From positions 1 through 13,083 of the forward strand of contig DJXY01000004.1 of the NCBI GenBank assembly GCA_002449915.1: a DNA stretch of 13,083 nt. Reading direction: 5' to 3'. The position numbers and the translations under genes are program-made. Under the pieces are notes generated by a model, which ran no database searches, was not told the DNA's origin, and worked only from the letters and a program-made list of their open reading frames with translations. Below, piece after piece: positions 9,058-13,083 of this stretch (positions within the stretch are counted from its first letter, which is position 1; each line of letters starts with the position of its first letter). The DNA comes from Oribacterium sp. UBA6992 (GTDB lineage Bacteria > Bacillota > Clostridia > Lachnospirales > Lachnospiraceae).

Positions 9058-9110
9058 GACCTCCCGTTGTGTTAAACTGCAGTAAACTCAGTGTAACACA
9101 ACGGAAGGTC
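9058..9110 (-). terminator. Hairpin after pflA that contains the HerA-like gene's ribosome binding site
   Basis: A 17-bp inverted repeat (9058-9074 with 9094-9110), fully paired as RNA if one G-U wobble is allowed. Four more pairs (ACTG/CAGT) are possible inside the 19-base loop. Read on the minus strand it begins 13 bases after the pflA stop and is followed by CCTTTTATT, so it resembles a Rho-independent terminator with a modest U-tract. Its 3' arm holds GGGAGGT (9059-9065), the ribosome binding site of the next gene, so the folded hairpin would also block that gene's translation. Confidence 0.65.
9059..9065 (-). promoter_or_regulatory. Ribosome binding site of the HerA-like gene
   Basis: On the minus strand this reads GGGAGGT, 9 bases before ATG at 9049. 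It decides that start against the in-frame TTG at 9118, which would place the pflA terminator hairpin inside the coding region. Confidence 0.7.
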
Positions 9111-9123
9111 TGAAACAATCACA

Positions 9124-9858
9124 TCAGATGCCAAGCAGGGCCTTGGCATGAGCCACCTGTTCCTCCGTCGGAGGATTGACATCCTTAAGCGTATATGGAA
9201 TGCCAAGCTTCTCATACTTATAGGCACCAAGGCTATGATATGGCAGAATCTCTACCTTTTTAACTGTATGTAATGTATCGATAAACTGCTTTGTAGCAAT
9301 CAGCTCCTCGTCACTATCCGTAAGACCGGGAACCAGGACATGCCGGATCCAGAGATCCACACCCTGCTCAGAAAGATATCTGGCGCAATCCAGAATGTTT
9401 TTATTGGTCCATCCGGTCAGCTTTTTATGCTTTTCATCATCAATTTCCTTGATATCAAAAAGCACGGTATCCGTCACCTTAATCAGACGGTTAAACTTGC
9501 TGAAAAACGGCTCCTTTCTGGTAAACGGCTGTGCCGATGTATCCAGACAGGTGGAAATTCCTCTTTTATGCGCCTTTTCAAAAAGATCAATTACAAAATC
9601 AATCTGAACTAGCGGATCTCCACCACTCACCGTAATACCTCCGTCTGGTCCCCAGTACTCGCGATAGCGTTCCGCATGATCCAGGATTTCGTCTGCAGTA
9701 CGCATGTCATCGGAGTGGAGATCCCAGGTATCCGGATTATGGCAGTAACGGCAGCGCATATAACAGCCTTTCAGAAAGATGACATATCGGGTTCCCGGTC
9801 CATCGACCGATCCAAAGGTTTCTATAGAGTGAATTGCTCCGCGGATCGCTTCTGCCAT
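9124..9858 (-). CDS. pflA: Pyruvate formate-lyase activating enzyme
   Basis: A 244-residue radical-SAM enzyme, close to E. coli PflA (246). It reductively cleaves S-adenosylmethionine and abstracts hydrogen from the catalytic glycine of PflB, creating the glycyl radical. The CxxxCxxC cluster motif lies in GCYMRCRYCHNP (Cys32, Cys36, Cys39). The N-terminal HSIETFGSVDGPG (10-22) is typical of PFL activases, and SGGDP (78-82) is the SAM-binding GGE-type loop with Asp in place of the usual Glu. Later segments include TCLDTSAQ and WIRHVLVPGLTD. The ATG at 9858 follows a perfect AGGAGG (9866-9871) at 7 bases. It lies 115 bases after pflB on the same strand with a terminator hairpin between them and no clear promoter of its own, so expression probably depends on partial read-through from pflB. 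Confidence 0.97.
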   Translation of the reverse strand: MAEAIRGAIHSIETFGSVDGPGTRYVIFLKGCYMRCRYCHNPDTWDLHSDDMRTADEILDHAERYREYWGPDGGITVSGGDPLVQIDFVIDLFEKAHKRGISTCLDTSAQPFTRKEPFFSKFNRLIKVTDTVLFDIKEIDDEKHKKLTGWTNKNILDCARYLSEQGVDLWIRHVLVPGLTDSDEELIATKQFIDTLHTVKKVEILPYHSLGAYKYEKLGIPYTLKDVNPPTEEQVAHAKALLGI

Positions 9859-9895
9859 AATACTTCCTCCTAATTTACAATACTGTCTGCTACAA

Positions 9896-9929
9896 AAAGC
9901 CGCCGGAGCTTTTAAGTCTCGGCGGCTTT
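9896..9929 (-). terminator. Rho-independent terminator between pflB and pflA
   Basis: The stem is AAAGCCGCC/GGCGGCTTT plus a three-pair GAG/CTC extension with one bulged G; the loop is 9 bases. On the minus strand it is followed by TTG after a run of five T overlapping the stem end. It sits 44 bases downstream of the pflB stop and 37 bases upstream of the pflA start. Confidence 0.8.
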
Positions 9930-9973
9930 AATATACTTAAAATGCAAGTCTTAATCTGATTTTACAGTTCGGA

Positions 9974-12220
9974 TTACAGTGCCTTATGCTCAGTTCTTGA
10001 GATAACATCCAGCTGCTGCTCTCTTGTAAGATCAATGAACTTTACTGCGTAACCGGATACACGGATGGTGAAGTTTGCGTACTCCGGCTTCTCAGGATGT
10101 TCCATAGCATCCTTGAGCTTCTCAACACCAAAGACATTGACATTAAGATGATGTGCACCCTTGGCAAAGTATCCGTCAAGCACTCTTACCAGTGTATCTG
10201 TCTCCTCTGCCTCGTTGTGTCCAAGTGCTGCCGGGTTGATTGTCTGGGTATTGGAAATACCATCCAGCGCATACTCATATGGCAGCTTGGCAACAGAGTT
10301 AAGGGAAGCCAGAAGTCCGGACTTCTCAGCACCGTAGCTTGGGTTTGCTCCCGGTGAAAGCGGAGCACCTGCCTTACGTCCATCCGGCATAGAACCAGTT
10401 GCCTTACCATAAACAACATTGGATGTGATGGTAAGAATCGAGGTTGTCGGCTCGGAGTTACGATAGGTGTGGTGCTTCTTGATCTTGGTAAGGAAGGTCT
10501 TAAGCAGCTTAACCGCAATGTCATCTGCACGGTCATCATCGTTACCATATCTTGGGAAATCACCCTCGATCTCGTAATCGGTAACAAGACCGTCCTCATC
10601 ACGAATGGTCTTTACCTTAGCATACTTAATAGCTGAGAGAGAATCCACTACATGAGAGAAGCCTGCAATACCGGTTGCGAATGTACGGCGCACATCGGTG
10701 TCGATCAGAGCCATTTCGGCTGCCTCATAATAGTACTTGTCATGCATGTACTGGATCAGGTTCAGAACATTGACATAAATACCTGCCAGCCAGTCCATCA
10801 TACGGTCATACTTCTCAATTACCTCGTCATAATCAAGATACTCGGAAGTAATCGGTCTGTACTCCGGTCCTACCTGCTGTTTTGTCTTCTCATCAATACC
10901 GCCGTTGATTGCATAAAGAAGGCACTTGGCAAGGTTGGCACGTGCGCCGAAGAACTGCATTTCCTTACCGGTCTGCGTAGCAGATACACAGCAGCAGATG
11001 CTGTAATCATCGCCCCATACCGGTCTCATAACATCATCATTCTCATACTGGATAGAAGATGTGGTTACAGAAATCTTGGCAGCATATTTCTTAAAGTTCT
11101 CCGGAAGTCTCTTGGTGTACAGTACTGTAAGGTTTGGCTCCGGAGCCGGTCCCATGTTCTCAAGTGTATGCAGGAAACGGAAGTCATTTTTGGTTACCAT
11201 GGAACGACCGTCCTGACCCATACCGGCAACCTCGAGTGTTGCCCAGACAGGATCACCTGAGAAAAGCTGATTGTAACTCGGGATTCTCGCAAACTTTACC
11301 ATACGCAGCTTCATGACGAAGTGGTCAATCAGCTCCTGAGCTTCCTGCTCAGTAAGAGTACCCTCGTTGAGATCTCTTGTAATATAGATATCCAGGAATG
11401 TAGAAACACGGCCAACGGACATTGCTGCACCGTTCTGTGTCTTGATTGCTGCAAGATATCCAAAATAGAGCCACTGTACAGCTTCTCTGGCATTCTTAGC
11501 CGGAACGGAAATATCATAGCCATAGGACTGTGCCATTTCCTTCATCTGACGAAGTGCTCTGATCTGATCGGAGATCTCCTCTCTCTGACGTACTACATCA
11601 TCGGTCATAGTACCGTCACCAGTATTGGCAAAATCGTTCTGCTTCTCCTGGATCAGGAAGTCAATACCGTAAAGAGCAACCCTTCTGTAATCGCCGACAA
11701 TACGTCCACGACCATAGGTATCCGGAAGTCCGGTAAGGATCTTGTTATGACGAGCCTTCATCATTTCCGGAGTATATGCATCAAATACACCCTGATTGTG
11801 TGTCTTATGATACTCTGTAAAAATCTTATGAAGCTCAGGATCCGGAGTGTAACCATAGGTTGTGCATGCCTGCTCTGCCATCTTGATACCACCATATGGC
11901 ATAAACGCTCTCTTAAGAGGCTTATCGGTCTGTAAACCTACAACCTTTTCTTCGTCCTTGGAATCGGCTGTGATATAGGCTGCGTCATATGCAGTAATGC
12001 CGGAAACGACCTTGGTCTCCATATCAAGCACACCGCCCTTGGCTCTCTCCTCCTTCTGCAGCTTCTGAACCTCATTCCAGAGCTTTTCTGTTGCTGCAGT
12101 AGGACCTGCCAGGAAACTGGCATCTCCGTCATACGCAGTATAGTTATTTTGAATGAACGAACGTACATTTACGTCATTAACCCAGTGGCCTGTCTTAAAT
12201 CCTCTCCACTCTTGTCTCAT
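9974..12220 (-). CDS. pflB: Formate acetyltransferase (pyruvate formate-lyase)
   Basis: A 748-residue glycyl radical enzyme, close to E. coli PflB (759). It converts pyruvate and CoA to acetyl-CoA and formate in anaerobic fermentation. The catalytic cysteine pair lies in [12 protein letters not shown]: Cys410 and Cys411 align with E. coli Cys418/Cys419, and an extra Cys409 precedes them. The radical glycine is Gly723 in the C-terminal RVSGYAV motif. Other family segments are [20 protein letters not shown] at the N-terminus, [31 protein letters not shown] and [11 protein letters not shown]. The ATG at 12220 follows GGAGG (12228-12232) at 7 bases; an ATG at 12225 is out of frame. A near-consensus promoter lies about 77 bases upstream. 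The activase gene follows, and an Rrf2 regulator is divergent. The coding region appears intact. Confidence 0.98.
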   Translation of the reverse strand: MRQEWRGFKTGHWVNDVNVRSFIQNNYTAYDGDASFLAGPTAATEKLWNEVQKLQKEERAKGGVLDMETKVVSGITAYDAAYITADSKDEEKVVGLQTDKPLKRAFMPYGGIKMAEQACTTYGYTPDPELHKIFTEYHKTHNQGVFDAYTPEMMKARHNKILTGLPDTYGRGRIVGDYRRVALYGIDFLIQEKQNDFANTGDGTMTDDVVRQREEISDQIRALRQMKEMAQSYGYDISVPAKNAREAVQWLYFGYLAAIKTQNGAAMSVGRVSTFLDIYITRDLNEGTLTEQEAQELIDHFVMKLRMVKFARIPSYNQLFSGDPVWATLEVAGMGQDGRSMVTKNDFRFLHTLENMGPAPEPNLTVLYTKRLPENFKKYAAKISVTTSSIQYENDDVMRPVWGDDYSICCCVSATQTGKEMQFFGARANLAKCLLYAINGGIDEKTKQQVGPEYRPITSEYLDYDEVIEKYDRMMDWLAGIYVNVLNLIQYMHDKYYYEAAEMALIDTDVRRTFATGIAGFSHVVDSLSAIKYAKVKTIRDEDGLVTDYEIEGDFPRYGNDDDRADDIAVKLLKTFLTKIKKHHTYRNSEPTTSILTITSNVVYGKATGSMPDGRKAGAPLSPGANPSYGAEKSGLLASLNSVAKLPYEYALDGISNTQTINPAALGHNEAEETDTLVRVLDGYFAKGAHHLNVNVFGVEKLKDAMEHPEKPEYANFTIRVSGYAVKFIDLTREQQLDVISRTEHKAL

Positions 12221-12303
12221 CTCATATCCTCCAATACATGAACCATTAAACCAGATGCCGAGGTCGATCTCTTTGTTAAATCCTTATCTCTCTCAGCGAT
12301 TGC

Positions 12304-12332
12304 AGTATACAATGAGCTATATTGTGTGTCAA
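12304..12332 (-). promoter_or_regulatory. Strong sigma-A-like promoter of pflB
   Basis: On the minus strand: a perfect -35 TTGACA (12327-12332), a 17-base spacer, and -10 TATACT (12304-12309). The predicted start is near 12297, giving a leader of about 77 bases before pflB. Such a near-consensus promoter fits a highly expressed fermentation enzyme and suggests control by repression. Confidence 0.8.
12309..12325. promoter_or_regulatory. Inverted repeat ACAAT-N7-ATTGT inside the pflB promoter spacer
   Basis: Perfect 5-base arms (12309-12313 and 12321-12325) flank 7 bases and fill the space between the -10 and -35 of pflB. A protein bound here would block RNA polymerase. No regulator can be assigned; such a short repeat in AT-rich DNA may be chance. 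Confidence 0.3.
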
Positions 12333-12339
12333 CCAACAA
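12322..12339. promoter_or_regulatory. Candidate Rex-like operator over the pflB -35
   Basis: The 18-base site reads, on the minus strand, TTGTTGGTTGACACACAA. It is imperfectly palindromic (12 of 18 positions), and 9 of 14 defined positions match a Rex-type consensus TTGTTAA-N4-TTAACAA. It covers the -35 hexamer. Rex is an NADH-sensing repressor of fermentation genes in many Gram-positive bacteria; no rex gene is in the window. Assignment is inference. Confidence 0.35.
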
Positions 12340-12357
12340 ATACCTTCAAAATATAGT

Positions 12358-12373
12358 GTTTTTGAATAAAAAC
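12358..12373. promoter_or_regulatory. Palindrome GTTTTT-N4-AAAAAC upstream of pflB
   Basis: Perfect 6-base arms around GAAT, centred near -69 relative to the predicted pflB start. It contains TTGAATAAA, which recurs at 12413-12421 in the rrf2 promoter. It could be an activator or shared regulator site, or merely AT-rich sequence. Confidence 0.25.
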
Positions 12374-12412
12374 AACAATCATTATTATTTTTGTATATTC
12401 CTAAAAACATGC

Positions 12413-12441
12413 TTGAATAAAGTCTAGTAATGTGGTAGGAT
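12413..12441 (+). promoter_or_regulatory. Candidate promoter of the Rrf2 regulator gene
   Basis: -35 TTGAAT (12413-12418), a 17-base spacer, and an extended -10 TGG-TAGGAT (12433-12441). The start would be near 12448 with a leader of about 27 bases. The imperfect dyad CTTGAATAAAGTCTAG (12412-12427, 5 of 8 pairs) lies over the -35 and resembles the general form of Rrf2/IscR sites, so autoregulation is possible. Confidence 0.45.
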
Positions 12442-12460
12442 TAAATTCAATGTATATACA

Positions 12461-12467
12461 GGGAGGT
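12461..12467 (+). promoter_or_regulatory. Ribosome binding site of the Rrf2 gene
   Basis: GGGAGGT lies with its GGAGG core 8 bases before ATG at 12475. The in-frame GTG at 12466 overlaps this site and is therefore not a credible start. Confidence 0.75.
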
Positions 12468-12474
12468 GAGTGAG

Positions 12475-12909
12475 ATGATGATCTCAACCAAGGGCCGATA
12501 TGCTCTTACAACTCTGATCGATATTGCCCAAAACTATGATGGTGAGACACCCGTTAGTATTAAAGAGATTTCTGATCGCCAGGGACTTTCTGTTAAGTAT
12601 CTGGAGCAAATTATTGCATTGATGGTCAAGGGCGGTTTTTTAAAAAGCATACGTGGAGCACACGGCGGATATCTTTTTACAAGACCAATTGATCAGATCC
12701 GTGTGGGAGAAATTCTGGATGCTGCAGAAGGAACACTGGCGCCGGTGGACTGTCTGAAGGGCGGCACTGTATGCTCCAAATCTGCTTCCTGTCCCACCTT
12801 TCCTCTTTATAAGGAAATAGACAATGCCATTTATGAAGTTGTGAACCGCTATACTTTAGCTGACCTTGTAAATGAGACCTCCGGAGAAAGCGGCAGCAAA
12901 AAAGCCTGA
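12475..12909 (+). CDS. Rrf2-family transcriptional regulator, IscR/NsrR-like with three cysteines
   Basis: A 144-residue winged-helix DNA-binding protein. It begins MMISTKGRYAL, as Rrf2 proteins do, with a helix-turn-helix around residues 27-48 (VSIKEISDRQGLSVKYLEQI) and the wing KSIRGAHGGYLF (57-68). Three cysteines, Cys93, Cys100 and Cys106 (Cx6Cx5C), match the Fe-S ligand region of IscR (Cx5Cx5C) with one extra residue, so an Fe-S cluster sensing oxygen, NO or iron-sulfur status is probable. The start at 12475 is preferred on spacing; 12478 is possible. IscR genes usually lead isc/suf operons, but here the next feature is a convergent tRNA and no iscS or iscU follows. It is divergent to pflB across 254 bases, making pflB and its own gene plausible targets (inference). 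The Ser/Lys-rich C-terminus is unremarkable. Confidence 0.92.
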   Translation: MMISTKGRYALTTLIDIAQNYDGETPVSIKEISDRQGLSVKYLEQIIALMVKGGFLKSIRGAHGGYLFTRPIDQIRVGEILDAAEGTLAPVDCLKGGTVCSKSASCPTFPLYKEIDNAIYEVVNRYTLADLVNETSGESGSKKA

Positions 12910-12929
12910 TATGCCGCAGTGTAGAAATA

Positions 12930-12970
12930 AGCGCTAAGGTACTTACTTTTAAGCTAAGTACTTTAGCGCT
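12930..12970. terminator. Hairpin after the Rrf2 gene
   Basis: A 16-bp stem (12930-12945 with 12955-12970, one G-U wobble) with a 9-base loop. On the plus strand it is followed by AAAAATG rather than a T-run; on the minus strand by TTATTTC. It is therefore a weak plus-strand terminator, possibly a minus-strand one, or a transcript-end stabiliser. Confidence 0.5.
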
Positions 12971-12980
12971 AAAAATGATA

Positions 12981-13020
12981 TGAAAAAAGCAGATACAACA
13001 ATCTGTACCTGCTTTTTTCA
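12981..13020. terminator. Bidirectional terminator between the Rrf2 gene and tRNA-Arg
   Basis: Perfect 12-base arms TGAAAAAAGCAG (12981-12992) and CTGCTTTTTTCA (13009-13020), with extra inner pairing possible (AGAT/ATCT). The A6 and T6 tracts serve both directions, so it can end the Rrf2 transcript and the convergent tRNA transcript, whose mature end is 18 bases away. Confidence 0.75.
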
Positions 13021-13037
13021 TAACACCTGTTATTTGA

Positions 13038-13083
13038 TGCGTGCGACATGATTCGAACACGCGACCTTCTGGTCCGTAGCCAG
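13038..13083 (-). tRNA. tRNA-Arg(ACG), 3' part only, cut by the window edge
   Basis: Read on the minus strand: the anticodon stem CTGG/CCAG encloses the loop CTACGGA, so the anticodon is ACG (13075-13077), decoding Arg CGN codons after A-to-I editing. Then come a 5-base variable region AGGTC, a T-arm GCGTG-TTCGAAT-CATGT and acceptor 3' strand CGCACGC with discriminator A (13038). The next bases are TCA, so CCA is not encoded and must be added enzymatically. The D-arm and 5' acceptor strand lie outside the window. Confidence 0.9.

Noticed and set aside
9050..9118. N-terminal extension of the HerA-like protein to a TTG at 9118
   Set aside because: It would place the pflA terminator hairpin inside the coding region and lacks a ribosome binding site, while ATG at 9049 has GGGAGGT and a family-like N-terminus.
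10652..11935. Open frames of about 200 codons on the plus strand opposite pflB (10652-11260 and 11321-11935)
   Set aside because: They lie fully antisense to an intact pflB, have no convincing ribosome binding site or known domain, and are explained by the codon usage of pflB.
12466..12474. GTG start at 12466 for the Rrf2 gene
   Set aside because: The GTG overlaps the ribosome binding site, which is correctly spaced for ATG at 12475, and Rrf2 proteins start at about the ISTKGRYAL segment.
13038..13083. tRNA-Arg 3' end as an integration site
   Set aside because: No integrase, no direct repeat of the tRNA end and no foreign-looking DNA are visible on the side inside the window.
1..13083. CRISPR arrays, insertion sequences, phage genes or rRNA
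   Set aside because: No regularly spaced repeats, transposase motifs, terminal inverted repeats, phage proteins or rRNA signatures were seen anywhere in the window.

Overview
The window reads as a typical stretch of an anaerobic Firmicutes chromosome, most likely class Clostridia and probably Lachnospiraceae. This rests on a giant fused acyl-CoA dehydratase activase, a pyruvate formate-lyase pair, AGGAGG-type ribosome binding sites, consensus sigma-A-like promoters and a tRNA without an encoded CCA end. The family assignment is my inference from protein resemblance; no database search was possible. Coding density is high and no stretch over 300 bases lacks a gene.

Layout from left to right: (1) 1-3132 (+) is the 3' part of a very large HgdC/HgdB-like activase-dehydratase fusion whose start lies outside the window. 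(2) A strong bidirectional hairpin separates it from a minus-strand unit read recJ (6328-4577) then glyA (4541-3288). (3) A 123-bp divergent region with overlapping promoter candidates leads to a plus-strand CPBP membrane protease gene (6452-7324). (4) After another bidirectional terminator comes a minus-strand series read pflB (12220-9974), pflA (9858-9124), HerA/DUF853-like ATPase (9049-7475), with a hairpin in each gap. (5) A 254-bp divergent control region separates pflB from a plus-strand Rrf2-family regulator with three cysteines (12475-12909). (6) Two tandem hairpins follow, then the 3' half of a minus-strand tRNA-Arg(ACG) cut by the right edge.

How the genes work together: PflA installs the glycyl radical on PflB, which splits pyruvate into acetyl-CoA and formate. 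GlyA supplies methylene-tetrahydrofolate, so both feed one-carbon metabolism, but they are separate transcription units. The Rrf2 regulator looks able to bind an Fe-S cluster and sits divergent to pflB, an oxygen-sensitive glycyl radical enzyme, so direct control is an attractive but untested idea. RecJ and the HerA-like ATPase are DNA-processing proteins with no adjacent partner.

I found no mobile element, CRISPR array, defence island or clearly new multi-gene system. The observations most worth checking are regulatory: the pflB/rrf2 intergenic region, a terminator-like hairpin that contains the ribosome binding site of the HerA-like gene, and overlapping opposed promoters between recJ and the CPBP gene.
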